DNA of 64,000 nt from Thiotrichaceae bacterium (GCA_011391085.1 JAABRD010000003.1:123987-187986), one strand, 5' to 3'. Positions 44,068-52,645 are shown, counted from the stretch's first letter. The notes: generated from the sequence alone by a model not told the origin. Translations and numbers: made by a program.

Positions 44068-44189
44068 AAAAATTCTCCTTATTTGATTTATTTGTCAGTT
44101 ACCTAAATGATCGTTGCAAACAGAGTTTTTTCCCAACAAATTTTTGGTAATGTGTTCCTACATCAAGCCTTGTCAAGGATTCTCAATGA

Positions 44190-44219
44190 ATGGATAAAAT
44201 AATGTGGTGTTTTATCCAT
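44190..44219. terminator. Hairpin between the two small peptide genes
   Basis: ATGGATAAAA and TTTTATCCAT, perfect 10-bp arms, 35 bp beyond the stop of peptide gene 2. No clear T run follows on the minus strand, so its role is uncertain. Confidence 0.45.
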
Positions 44220-44254
44220 TCTCGTCAACAATCCCTAGTTGTTAGAGGAAAAAC

Positions 44255-44416
44255 TTACAGACAGTTCTTCTCAGAAGGCACGAGGAGGCACTTCAAGACG
44301 TTAGCGTTGCCTTCCACTGGGCGTTCGAAGGTCCCTGGCAGAGAGACAGAAGGAGACAAATTAGCAAACAAGGTGACAATGAGAAGTAGTGTGGTCAAGT
44401 GAGAGTAGGTTTTCAT
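44255..44416 (-). CDS. Small secreted Cys-containing peptide 2 (53 residues)
   Basis: Start at 44416 behind an aaggaga ribosome site eight bases upstream; the longer frame from 44497 lacks a signal. Basic start MKTYSH, hydrophobic core LTTLLLIVTLFANLSPSVS with a likely signal-peptidase site after VSL or PSVS, then a short mature peptide ending VLKCLLVPSEKNCL. It shares C-L-L-x-P-x-x-K-x-C spacing with peptide 1 apart from a small gap. Two Cys may form one disulfide after export. No family recognised. Confidence 0.7.
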   Translation of the reverse strand: MKTYSHLTTLLLIVTLFANLSPSVSLPGTFERPVEGNANVLKCLLVPSEKNCL

Positions 44417-44523
44417 GGTCTGTTTCTCCTTAAAAAAGTTTATGTTGGATGGTGCCAATTTTGGTTGGCTAATGACATAATATAGTGCCAGCTTCAAGCC
44501 AATTTGGAAGGTACTTTAAAACG

Positions 44524-44589
44524 ACTTGACAGAAGAACAAACAACTTGATAAAATTCTGCAACTACTTGAAAAGTCCACAACCACTTGA
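44524..44589. promoter_or_regulatory. Four ACTTGA direct repeats, about 20-bp spacing
   Basis: ACTTGA at 44524, 44544, 44565 and 44584, spaced 20, 21 and 19 bp, i.e. about two helix turns apart, in the gap between the divergent peptide 2 and HTH-NTPase genes. They look like an operator bound side by side on one DNA face. A TTGACA hexamer follows at 44598. Confidence 0.5.
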
Positions 44590-44654
44590 AAAATCGGTTG
44601 ACAAAAAATTTAAATCCGTATTTTTACAATGTGATGTGTGCAAATCTATTTTCA

Positions 44655-44674
44655 ATTTGCAAACTTATTTGCAA
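44655..44674. promoter_or_regulatory. ATTTGCAA tandem motif
   Basis: ATTTGCAAACTT followed directly by ATTTGCAATTTT, 30 bp before the HTH-NTPase start; a worn third unit (GCAAATCT) is at 44639. Possible second operator or core promoter. Confidence 0.4.
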
Positions 44675-44702
44675 TTTTTCCACAGACCAATACACTACTA
44701 CC

Positions 44703-45914
44703 ATGTCAACTTTTTCAGACTTACTTCACTCACACATGGAACGTGCGGAACTCAAGGCAAATAACTTGGCACAAAAAATTAAAACGATTGAAAGGCAAAA
44801 GGATTGTGCTATCACCCCGCAAGGCATCTTAGACTGGAAAAAGAATCACCCGCCACGTCATCGTTGCAAAGTCTTAGCTTGTGCAAAAGCCCTGGGTTTG
44901 ACGGAAACGCAAACCAATGATTTTTTGGAAGCAGCAGGTTTTGAAAAAGAATATGAGTTATTACCAGAAGTTATTTTTACTGACTTTGTTTCAAGCCTGT
45001 TTACTCAACTGCGCCAATTGCGTCCGCCAGTCATGCTGTTACTGACGCAAGCCCATTGGGGAGAACCGCCTTATCGAGAAGCGATTTTGGTGCAAGCCAA
45101 ACGGCATTACGCCAGGGAAAATGTCTTGCATCTTCAATCTCCGCCTGGATTCCATGAAGACTTCAATCATTACTTTATTGAATTTGGCAAGCAATGTGGA
45201 TTTGCCGCAGTGGACAATGTTTCTACCTTTACCGTAGCCTTTCAAGAACGTTTAGAGAAGGTCAAACAGCAAGGTAAAATCTTATTTGTGTTATTCAGTC
45301 GCTTTGAACAAATTCCGCCGGCGGTGCATAAGCCGTTAGCCAGTGTCATTCGTGGCTTTAGTGAGATGTATCCCACAGATTGTCATATCATTCTCTGTGG
45401 AGGCAAAGAGTTGTCGGAACTGAAATTTCGCCAGGGGAATTTGTCATTGCTAAATTCAGCAACGGTCAAACGTTGGCCTGAATTGGGACTTCGAGAAGTA
45501 TATGGGTGGTGGGAACATCACTTTAAGGAACCGGTTCAAATGAATAAGAATTTGGCTAACGCATTGTTAGATGTGAGTGGCGGTCATCCCAAATTATTGA
45601 TGGAGTGTTTAAATCTGTATCAAGCCGAATCGGACCTCACCATACGTGATTATCAGACGTGCTTGATTGATAGCAAGCCAGATTACATTTGGCAAGCGTT
45701 TACGCAGTTGATAGAAAAACCGACAGCGAGACAACAGATTCGGGAATGGTTACAAAGGGACGAGGTGGGACCTGCCCAACCTTACATTTTGAACGAGGTG
45801 TTGCGAGAGTTGTATTGGCGGAATTTGGTGAAAGATACCGATGGGAAATTGATTTGGTGGCGGTGTGAGGTGATTAGGAAGATCGGGGAAGAGGTGGTCA
45901 ATGGGGTGGGATGA
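44703..45914 (+). CDS. HTH protein with degenerate STAND-like NTPase domain
   Basis: Protein of 403 residues from the ATG at 44703; the frame is open for 39 more codons upstream, but that part covers the operator-like repeats. Residues 1-80 (AELKANNLAQKIKTIERQKDC...TPQGILDWKKN..RCKVLACAKALGLTETQTNDFLEAAGF) resemble an XRE-type HTH. Residues about 95-320 look like an AAA/STAND ATPase, but the P-loop position reads LTQAHWGEPPYREA with no GK(S/T); SGGHPKLLMECL is the usual sensor-region motif. A winged-helix-like end follows (LRELYWRNLVKDTDGKLIWWR). Probably a non-hydrolysing regulator; its partner is unknown. Confidence 0.75.
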   Translation: MSTFSDLLHSHMERAELKANNLAQKIKTIERQKDCAITPQGILDWKKNHPPRHRCKVLACAKALGLTETQTNDFLEAAGFEKEYELLPEVIFTDFVSSLFTQLRQLRPPVMLLLTQAHWGEPPYREAILVQAKRHYARENVLHLQSPPGFHEDFNHYFIEFGKQCGFAAVDNVSTFTVAFQERLEKVKQQGKILFVLFSRFEQIPPAVHKPLASVIRGFSEMYPTDCHIILCGGKELSELKFRQGNLSLLNSATVKRWPELGLREVYGWWEHHFKEPVQMNKNLANALLDVSGGHPKLLMECLNLYQAESDLTIRDYQTCLIDSKPDYIWQAFTQLIEKPTARQQIREWLQRDEVGPAQPYILNEVLRELYWRNLVKDTDGKLIWWRCEVIRKIGEEVVNGVG

Positions 45915-45924
45915 TAACAAAATC

Positions 45925-45969
45925 AGGAGTCCAAAGCGTAGTTTTGCAAAGCCACGCCTTGGATTCTTG
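45925..45969. repeat. F3 palindrome between convergent genes
   Basis: AGGAGTCCAAAGCGTAGTTTTG and CAAAGCCACGCCTTGGATTC arms between the stop codons of the HTH-NTPase and coiled-coil genes; may terminate both. Confidence 0.75.
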
Positions 45970-45982
45970 AACCATTTTTTGA

Positions 45983-47470
45983 CTACCTGCCCGTCCTGGT
46001 TTTAAATCCCACCAATCCCACTAGCCATTGGAACAAGGTTGCCCGTTCTTTGGCCTCCTGTTCATGTTGTTCGGCCAGCCATCTATTAAACTTCTCAATG
46101 TCTTCCGCCGTCTTCTCATTGAACTTCTGCATTTCACCCAGTTGGGTCTTAATGTCTGTTATTCCTTGCTTGGTTTCCTTGCGCGTAGTCGTGACAATCT
46201 GCTTGATTTCCCTGTCTTCTTGCGCAATCTTGGTCAACAAGGTTAACAGGTCTTCTTCTAAATCCAACAAAGAATTCTGTATCTTAGGGGCAACCTTGGC
46301 AGTTTGTTCAGAACTATTGGCTAACATGGCCAGTTGATTGGGTTTACGTAACACGTATCGAATCAACGCTTCCACCAATTTGGGACCCACTTGAGAAGGG
46401 GAGATAATAAACTTTGTTTTCCCCAGCCGTCCATCCTTTCCAAGTCCTCCGCAATTCTGGACGGTTAACTCAAGCATTCCGGTCTCGGGATTGCCGGCAA
46501 AATCAAAGCGAATCTTTATCACAGGAGTGATGTCAAACGTCATTTTGATTTCTCCGGTCCTGCCGGGACCGGCTTCGTACAACGTGAAGGCTATCTGGTT
46601 GTTACGAAGAAAATCCTCGATATTGGTGCGTTCGCGAACATTACCTTCTTTACGAAAGAAAGTTTTCTGTCGTCCTATCTGACAGGTTGACACACACTCC
46701 CAACATAAAGCAAAATTGCCGTCTCGTTCTGCACTCCAAGCCACTTTTTGGATTTGGTAGTGAGTTTGGCGTCCCTCATAAGGAAGTGAACCTTCAAAAA
46801 TCGTATAACTGACTTCCTGTCCCAGTTCTTCCAACAAACATGCCGTTTCGATTTTTTCGCCCAGTTCCTTCAAGAGAGAGAGTGTCTTCCCTTTGGGATG
46901 GGTCTGTTCGAGTAAATCACACGCCGCACCGACCTTTTGTTGAAGTTCTTTCAACAATTCAGTAGGTTTGCCGTCCCGCTTGATTTCGTTTAAAAATGTT
47001 GCCAGTTTTCCGCCCTTCCGTAATTCTTCCACGAGGTCAACCCCCAATTTACCCTCTTGCTTCATTTTGTCAATGAAACAAGTTAGGGTTGACTGACCTC
47101 CAGGCCGCTGGATTTCTCTCGCCACATTGGTTAAAATAGCCGACTGATGAATATCTTTCAACAATGCGACGATTTCAGGAGATTGTTTGATAAGCGCCGG
47201 CTGATTGAGTTGGGCAGCTTTCTCTTTGATGTCTTTCAACATCTCGGTTAATCCTCCCCCTTGTTGAAGTTCATTCAACAAACCGGCAAGTTCTGTCAGA
47301 TGCTTTTGCAAATAATCCAAATACGGTTTAAGCTGTTCGTAATTGGCTTGTTGCTTCAAACGTTGCTGGGCCTTTAACATTTCAGCCCTTTTTTGGGCCT
47401 TCCTAACCTCTTCGACGCGTTCTCTTAGTTTTCTAAGGGCGTTTATGTCTTGATCTTGATTTTGTTGCAT
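45983..47470 (-). CDS. Coiled-coil protein, 495 residues, unrecognised
   Basis: Residues about 1-215 are almost all helical and charged with many Leu heptads (LRKLRERVEEVRKAQKRAEMLKAQQRL; LLKELQQK). Residues about 225-370 form a beta-rich globular domain with several Cys (CWECVSTCQIG). Residues about 385-480 return to coiled coil (EEDLLTLLTKIAQEDREIKQIV), and the end LFQWLVGLVGF is hydrophobic. It may be a structural or scaffold protein tied to the membrane. Convergent with the HTH-NTPase gene and divergent from the STAND ATPase gene. Confidence 0.75.
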   Translation of the reverse strand: MQQNQDQDINALRKLRERVEEVRKAQKRAEMLKAQQRLKQQANYEQLKPYLDYLQKHLTELAGLLNELQQGGGLTEMLKDIKEKAAQLNQPALIKQSPEIVALLKDIHQSAILTNVAREIQRPGGQSTLTCFIDKMKQEGKLGVDLVEELRKGGKLATFLNEIKRDGKPTELLKELQQKVGAACDLLEQTHPKGKTLSLLKELGEKIETACLLEELGQEVSYTIFEGSLPYEGRQTHYQIQKVAWSAERDGNFALCWECVSTCQIGRQKTFFRKEGNVRERTNIEDFLRNNQIAFTLYEAGPGRTGEIKMTFDITPVIKIRFDFAGNPETGMLELTVQNCGGLGKDGRLGKTKFIISPSQVGPKLVEALIRYVLRKPNQLAMLANSSEQTAKVAPKIQNSLLDLEEDLLTLLTKIAQEDREIKQIVTTTRKETKQGITDIKTQLGEMQKFNEKTAEDIEKFNRWLAEQHEQEAKERATLFQWLVGLVGFKTRTGR

Positions 47471-47512
47471 ATTCTCCTACCTATATGTTATCCTACCTAA
47501 CAGGTTAAATTC

Positions 47513-47567
47513 AGGAGTCCAAAGCGACGTTTTGCCAGGACAAGGACAAGGTTGTGCTTTGGACTCC
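47513..47567. repeat. F3 palindrome upstream of the coiled-coil gene
   Basis: AGGAGTCCAAAGCGACGTTTTG ... GTTGTGCTTTGGACTCC with a longer loop than other copies. Confidence 0.75.
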
Positions 47568-47662
47568 AGTCTCCTGTCCGATGCAAAATTTACACCATTT
47601 TTTACAAGTCATTCCATTTAAAATGGAGGACTTTTTTCGGCCAATATGAGGTTCATTTAAAT

Positions 47663-47698
47663 GTGTTGAATTTCAACACCTACTGCTGATTTTCAGCA
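47663..47698. promoter_or_regulatory. Two adjacent short palindromes upstream of the STAND gene
   Basis: GTGTTGAATTTCAACAC (47663-47679) and TGCTGATTTTCAGCA (47684-47698), four bp apart and about 80 bp before the start codon. Dyads of this size suit dimeric regulators. Confidence 0.45.
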
Positions 47699-47732
47699 CC
47701 CGATAATCATTGTGGATTATGTCCCTGCCGGA

Positions 47733-47761
47733 GAAACTCAGTTTCTTTAAGAAACTGAGTT
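47733..47761. repeat. F6 hairpin (GAAACTCAGTTTC)
   Basis: GAAACTCAGTTTC-ttt-AAGAAACTGAGTT just upstream of the STAND gene; same sequence as 62611-62645. Confidence 0.7.
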
Positions 47762-47779
47762 ATTCACCACTTTTCATCT

Positions 47780-49477
47780 ATGTCTATCACCACTTACCTC
47801 CTCCTAACCCTCTTACTGTTAGCCATCATCCTGGCTTCATATTACTTTTGGCTATATCATCATCCCTTGGTGCAAAAACTCTCGCGGTACTCTTCTTCAT
47901 TATTGGTGATTCCGCTAGAACAACTTCACCAGGTGAAATGGTTCTTACAACGCACTGGGCGTCTTCACTCCGTGTTAAACGACAATGATGTCACCTTAAC
48001 CTGGCTAGATCAGGCGATTGCATTTCAAAATTGGCCCAATGCTTCTCGCTGTGAATGGTTAGCCAAACGATTGGGGGCACATTGTCAAATACACTCAACT
48101 GGGGAGAAGGAAGAGGTTTTTAATTTGCACCTGGGTGAAACGTTTCCACTGAATTTGAATAGCTGTCTCGTCTATTTTCCACCCACTTCTTGGTCTGTGA
48201 CTGAAGTTATCCAGAGATTACAACAAGATGACATGAGGCTACATGAAGTGTTGGTGATCAGTTTCGACTCTGTGCAACGGACCGCTTTGCGTTCCCATGG
48301 CAAGAATCGCACCACCCCTTGGATAGTTCCCACTCGTCAAGAATTGACGATGTTGTTACTTCATCTGCAACCTGTTCTGGTGTTTGCCCAATTGTTAGCC
48401 AATCAATTGGCTATCACTCGGATTTCACCGTATGAAACCAAAGGTGGGGTAACTAAGGAAACGGTTTTCTTTGGGAGAGAACGGTTGTTAGCCCAAATTT
48501 TGAACCGCGATTTGAAAAATTATCTGGTGATTGGAGGCCGACAATTGGGTAAATCCAGTTTGCTGAAACAATTGCAAAGGCATTTCCAAAAAAATCGCCC
48601 AGAAGTGGAATGTTATTATCTGCCTCTCTGGGAAGGTGGGTTAACGGACCGATTAAAAATGATTCTCAATTTACCTATCAAGACCTCATTTGAAACCTTA
48701 TTAGACAAATTAGCAGATGTGCCAAAAGGACGACATCGCTTGTTTTTAATAGATGAAGCGGACCAATTTGTGCGTGAAGAAGTGGAACGGAATTACGCAA
48801 TTTTAGGTCACTTCCGTTGTCTCAGTGAACAAGGACGCTGTCATTTTATTCTGGCAGGATTTTGGTATTTATATCAAGAGGCGGTGTTAAATTTTCAATC
48901 ACCTCTCAAAAATTTTGGCGAGTCCATCTTTATTGGCAAATTGGAAGAGGACGCCTGTCGATTGTTGGCTACGAAACCAATGGCATTGTTAGGTTTGCGC
49001 TATGCGTCCCCGGAATTAGTGGAAGACATTTTAGAAAAAACGGGCCAACGGGCGAATCTGGTGGCAACCGTTTGTGATGAGATGTTAAAAGGGCTAGATC
49101 ATCATCAACGTGAACTGACCGCACAAGCCTTCACCCAGGCCCTGAACAGTCAAGAAGTGCAAGAATCTTTAATGGGGTTTAGCCAGTTGACCGATGATGA
49201 AGAAGCGAGTCGTTTAGATCGGGTCATTATTTATGCCACGGTGGAGAAGGGACAATTTAAGTTAGCGGCGTTGATTCAGTTTTTAGATAAATATCATTAC
49301 GCCTATACTCCTGAACAGTTGAAACAGTCGTTGACGCGGTTGGAATTGGCATTTATTGTGCGACGGCAACAGAATATTTATCATTATTGCGTTCCCTTGT
49401 TTCGTCAAATGTTGATGGATTGGGGGAAGCAGGAATTGGTGGCGTTGTTGAAACAGGAATTGAAAGTGAGACCGTGA
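47780..49477 (+). CDS. Membrane-anchored STAND-type ATPase
   Basis: Protein of 565 residues: an N-terminal membrane helix (about 4-26), a soluble domain of about 190 residues that I cannot name (VIQRLQQDD..LHEVLVISFDSVQRTAL), then a STAND/AAA module. The entry motif FFGRERLLAQIL leads to Walker A GGRQLGKSSLL and Walker B LFLIDEADQF; sensor-region EDILEKTGQRANLVATVCDEML and a winged-helix end follow. The membrane anchor plus unknown domain plus STAND switch resembles conflict or signalling ATPases common in filamentous bacteria. The divergent neighbour is the coiled-coil gene. Confidence 0.85.
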   Translation: MSITTYLLLTLLLLAIILASYYFWLYHHPLVQKLSRYSSSLLVIPLEQLHQVKWFLQRTGRLHSVLNDNDVTLTWLDQAIAFQNWPNASRCEWLAKRLGAHCQIHSTGEKEEVFNLHLGETFPLNLNSCLVYFPPTSWSVTEVIQRLQQDDMRLHEVLVISFDSVQRTALRSHGKNRTTPWIVPTRQELTMLLLHLQPVLVFAQLLANQLAITRISPYETKGGVTKETVFFGRERLLAQILNRDLKNYLVIGGRQLGKSSLLKQLQRHFQKNRPEVECYYLPLWEGGLTDRLKMILNLPIKTSFETLLDKLADVPKGRHRLFLIDEADQFVREEVERNYAILGHFRCLSEQGRCHFILAGFWYLYQEAVLNFQSPLKNFGESIFIGKLEEDACRLLATKPMALLGLRYASPELVEDILEKTGQRANLVATVCDEMLKGLDHHQRELTAQAFTQALNSQEVQESLMGFSQLTDDEEASRLDRVIIYATVEKGQFKLAALIQFLDKYHYAYTPEQLKQSLTRLELAFIVRRQQNIYHYCVPLFRQMLMDWGKQELVALLKQELKVRP

Positions 49478-49535
49478 CCGATTTATTACTCACCTTACGC
49501 AACCGCATCACAGAAACTCAGTTTCGTTTCAGGGT

Positions 49536-49692
49536 AAGTACTGAAGCAGTAATTTTGCGGTATTTTCCCTCACCCCGGCCCCTCTCCCAGAGGGAGAGGG
49601 GGGAACGGCGGCACCAGTGGTTTTCTCCCCACGCCCGTAGGGAGAGGGGCCGGGGGTGAGGGTAAACATATCACCCACATTGCATCACTACC
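49536..49692. mobile_element. Chimeric repeat: type C left end, type B right end
   Basis: Starts AAGTACTGAAGCAGTAATTTTG (type C) and ends ACCCACATTGCATCACTACC (type B/A). The GC-rich core is shared. No target duplication, which fits recombination between a type C and a type B copy. An F6 half unit precedes it at 49511-49526. Confidence 0.85.
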
Positions 49693-49846
49693 TCCAAATT
49701 CTCTGTTCAGAACAATTGGTTAATCCCTAATTTAAGGGCCTTGCCTCTAGTCCCGCCTATTTTCCATTTATTTAAGGGGTTGATTTCAATAGACCTGATT
49801 GTTTATGCTATACAAATTATTTAATTCCTAGCCAGTGGTACAAAAA

Positions 49847-51544
49847 ATGATGAGACATCAAGCCGTTTATAAGAAAAGTTATAATATTCCCAAAAATCTA
49901 AAGAATCAAGTTAAGAATGTTTCGATGCGTCCAGTTTTTTTAGGACAGGCTAAAATGAATACGTTACCAGATCATGCGAAATTTTCAAAACCGCGCCGAT
50001 CTCATTCGCAACGTCATTCTATCATTCATCCTCATCAGGCTGACTCGATTCTTCAGAAGGTCAATCCCAATCGGCGTGTGAAGTCGTCGGGCCAAAACAG
50101 AGGGACACGTTTGAAACTGTTTATTGCTGGTGTTGTCACGCTGTTACCATTGTTATGGGGAGTCAACAATTCAAGTGCCTTTTCCGACTACTCACCCGTG
50201 GAATCATTTTGGTCACAAGTCTATCCCTTGGCCGAAAAATGGATGTCTGACCCCGTGATCCCTGTTTTGGAAGCTTCTCCTCCCTCACCTTGGTTACAAG
50301 TTTCGGTCAATCCGGGAGAAGATTGGTCCCAATTATTTGAAAAATATGGTCTGAATCCGCAACAACTCCCTAAACTGCTGAGTATCAGCGCTTTTTCAGA
50401 CCAGTTGAAGCAACTCTCTGCGGAACAAGAATTGCTGATTTTGCGCGACCAAGCGGGCAACTTACAAAAGTTGATTTTGGCGTTGCCATTTGGAAAAGAG
50501 TTATACATTCGTGCTGAATCGCAAAACTTGGTTGGGGAAATCCGACCACGTCAAATACAAGTGATGTCTGTGCATCGGCACGTCACTCAGTCGTTGTGGG
50601 AAACAGTTCAACAAACTGGTTTGTCAAGCTATTGGTGGTCTAAGTTAGTCAAGATATTTCGCTGGAATATCGATTTGGTACTCAATAGTCAACCCGGTGA
50701 TCAATTCACGGTGATTTATGAACAACATCTGCTAGGTGAAGCGATGAAGCCAGAAGGGGAGATTTTAGCGGCTGAATATGTGCATCAAGGCAATATTTAT
50801 CGGGCCATACGTTATACTGATAAAACTGGCATGACGGCCTATTATACCCCCGCGGGGGAGAATTTACGGAAGACATTTTTATTGACACCTGTGGATTTTA
50901 CCAAAGTCAGTTCACATTTTGGCCTCCGCAAACATCCCATTTTTCACAAGATGCGGATTCATACTGGCATCGATTACGCCGCGCCGCGGGGGACGCCGGT
51001 GACTGCGGCAGGCAATGCTAAAGTGGTGTTTATCGGGTGGAAAGGAGGCTATGGAAAAACTGTGATGTTGGAACATGGGGAACGGTATCGAACACTATAT
51101 GGTCACCTGTCAAAATATGCTAAAGGTTTGGAAGTGGGGCAAACGGTGACGCAAGAACAAGTGATAGGTTACGTCGGTCAAACAGGTTGGGCAACGGCGC
51201 CACATCTGCATTATGAATTTTATGTCGATGGCGTCTATCAAAACCCGCAACAGGCGAATTTGCCCATTTCCATGCCGATTGCCCAGGCGTATCAAGCCGA
51301 TTTTTTGGAACATGCCAAAACGATTATGACCCAGTTGGACGCCTTGAGTCCGGTCAAAACCACCGCAGAATCAGTCGTGGTATCCAAACCATTGTTTGAA
51401 CAAGTTGCCCTGGTCAAGACAACCGCCATGAAGTCATCTACGGAAATGAAGTGGGTCCCTCCTACTTCCATGTTGCAACAGCAGTCGGTGGTTTCCAAAG
51501 AGTGGCAACCGGCTAAAATGGGAGGCGCAGAGAGGAGAGAGTGA
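49847..51544 (+). CDS. M23 family metallopeptidase (MepM/OapA-like)
   Basis: Peptidoglycan endopeptidase of about 565 residues that cuts cross-links during growth. An N-terminal basic cytoplasmic part is followed by one membrane helix (about 90-110), an OapA/LysM-like region (VNPGEDWSQLFEKYGL), then a LytM domain with zinc ligands in HTGIDYAAPRGTPV and HLHYE, and GHLSKY between. The C-terminal 70 residues are low complexity. A GTG four codons earlier (49835) is the alternative start. Confidence 0.92.
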   Translation: MMRHQAVYKKSYNIPKNLKNQVKNVSMRPVFLGQAKMNTLPDHAKFSKPRRSHSQRHSIIHPHQADSILQKVNPNRRVKSSGQNRGTRLKLFIAGVVTLLPLLWGVNNSSAFSDYSPVESFWSQVYPLAEKWMSDPVIPVLEASPPSPWLQVSVNPGEDWSQLFEKYGLNPQQLPKLLSISAFSDQLKQLSAEQELLILRDQAGNLQKLILALPFGKELYIRAESQNLVGEIRPRQIQVMSVHRHVTQSLWETVQQTGLSSYWWSKLVKIFRWNIDLVLNSQPGDQFTVIYEQHLLGEAMKPEGEILAAEYVHQGNIYRAIRYTDKTGMTAYYTPAGENLRKTFLLTPVDFTKVSSHFGLRKHPIFHKMRIHTGIDYAAPRGTPVTAAGNAKVVFIGWKGGYGKTVMLEHGERYRTLYGHLSKYAKGLEVGQTVTQEQVIGYVGQTGWATAPHLHYEFYVDGVYQNPQQANLPISMPIAQAYQADFLEHAKTIMTQLDALSPVKTTAESVVVSKPLFEQVALVKTTAMKSSTEMKWVPPTSMLQQQSVVSKEWQPAKMGGAERRE

Positions 51545-51571
51545 ACAAATAGTGTGATATAGTCACATTCC

Positions 51572-51656
51572 CACAAATTTGTACACTCCCACTGGAGCGC
51601 AATAAGAATTATTGCGCTCCAGTGAGAAGTGCTCCAGTGAGAATTGTACAAGTTTG
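51572..51656. repeat. F4 palindrome (GCAATAAGAATTATTGCGC)
   Basis: Compact F4 copy with outer ends AAATTTGTACA / TGTACAAGTTT. The right outer end is the insertion site of the next MITE. Confidence 0.82.
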
Positions 51657-51819
51657 GGTAGTGATGCAATGTGGGTGATATTCATAGAGTTGCCCTCACC
51701 CCCGGCCCCTCTCCCAGGGGGAGAGGGGAAACAGGCGGAATCCGTGGTTTTCTCCCCACGCCCTCTGGGAGAGGGGCCAGGGGTGAGGGGAAACATATCA
51801 CCCACATTGCATCACTACC
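51657..51819. mobile_element. MITE type B, copy 5 (163 bp)
   Basis: Complete, with an exact 8-bp target duplication CAAGTTTG (51649-51656 and 51820-51827). Confidence 0.93.
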
Positions 51820-51856
51820 CAAGTTTGAATGGACTTGAACATTTTTCAGATGAACC

Positions 51857-52645
51857 TCAACCAATTAACATTTTAACCCCTATCACAGCTAAAAACAACG
51901 CAAAGAATTTTTTCAATACGTTAACAGGCACCGTATGCGCCAATTTGGCCCCCAGTGGTGCAAAGAGTAATGTGGTAGGAACAATGGCTAGAAATGCGGG
52001 CCAATAAATGTAGCCACTACTCCATTTGGGTAAACCGTTCACATCCCAGCCGGTGACGATAAAACTCAAGGTCCCAAACACCGCAATGGGGAAACCGCAA
52101 GCGGCTGAAGTGGCAATAGCGTTGCGGATCGATATGTTGCACCAAACGAGAAAAGGGACCGTCATTGAACCTCCTCCAATACCAATCAGTGCGGAAATTT
52201 TACCAATCACCAGGCCCGTGAGACTCATCCCTAACCAATTGGGTAGAGTACGGTGTGGTGACGGTTGCACACCAAATCCCAGTTGGGCGGCAATGAGGAG
52301 GACAAAGATGGAAAAGATGACCTTTAACGTGTCGCTGGGGAGGGTGTCTGCAACCCATGCACCCAACGCGGTGCCAATGATGATGCCAGGTGTCAATTGC
52401 TTAACAATGGGCCAAAGTACGGCACCATGTCGGTGATGGGCCAGAATGGAGGAAGTGGAGGTGAGAACAATGGTGGCCAATGAGGTGCCAATGGCGATTT
52501 GCATAAGACTATTGGCAGGTATATCGGGATGGGCTTGAAATAGCCAGGCGAGAACAGGGACGATGATGAGACCACCGCCTACGCCTAACAGACCGGCGAG
52601 AAGGCCGGCGAAAATGCCTAGTAAGAGGAGACTGAGTATTTCCAT
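51857..52645 (-). CDS. TSUP-family permease (TauE/SafE)
   Basis: Inner-membrane protein of 262 residues with about eight helices in two repeats. GLLAGLLGVGGGLIIVPVL and ALIGIGGGSMTVPFLVW are the paired family motifs. TSUP proteins export sulfite, sulfoacetate or related organosulfur anions, which would suit a sulfur oxidiser; the actual substrate is not shown by sequence. Confidence 0.9.
   Translation of the reverse strand: MEILSLLLLGIFAGLLAGLLGVGGGLIIVPVLAWLFQAHPDIPANSLMQIAIGTSLATIVLTSTSSILAHHRHGAVLWPIVKQLTPGIIIGTALGAWVADTLPSDTLKVIFSIFVLLIAAQLGFGVQPSPHRTLPNWLGMSLTGLVIGKISALIGIGGGSMTVPFLVWCNISIRNAIATSAACGFPIAVFGTLSFIVTGWDVNGLPKWSSGYIYWPAFLAIVPTTLLFAPLGAKLAHTVPVNVLKKFFALFLAVIGVKMLIG

Noticed and set aside
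44470..44495. Sigma-54-like promoter (ctggcactatattatg on the minus strand) before peptide gene 2
   Set aside because: The GG element is partly matched but the downstream TTGC element is missing.
44586..44702. 39-codon N-terminal extension of the HTH-NTPase gene
   Set aside because: It would place operator-like repeats in coding sequence and has odd composition; the ATG at 44703 starts the recognisable domain.
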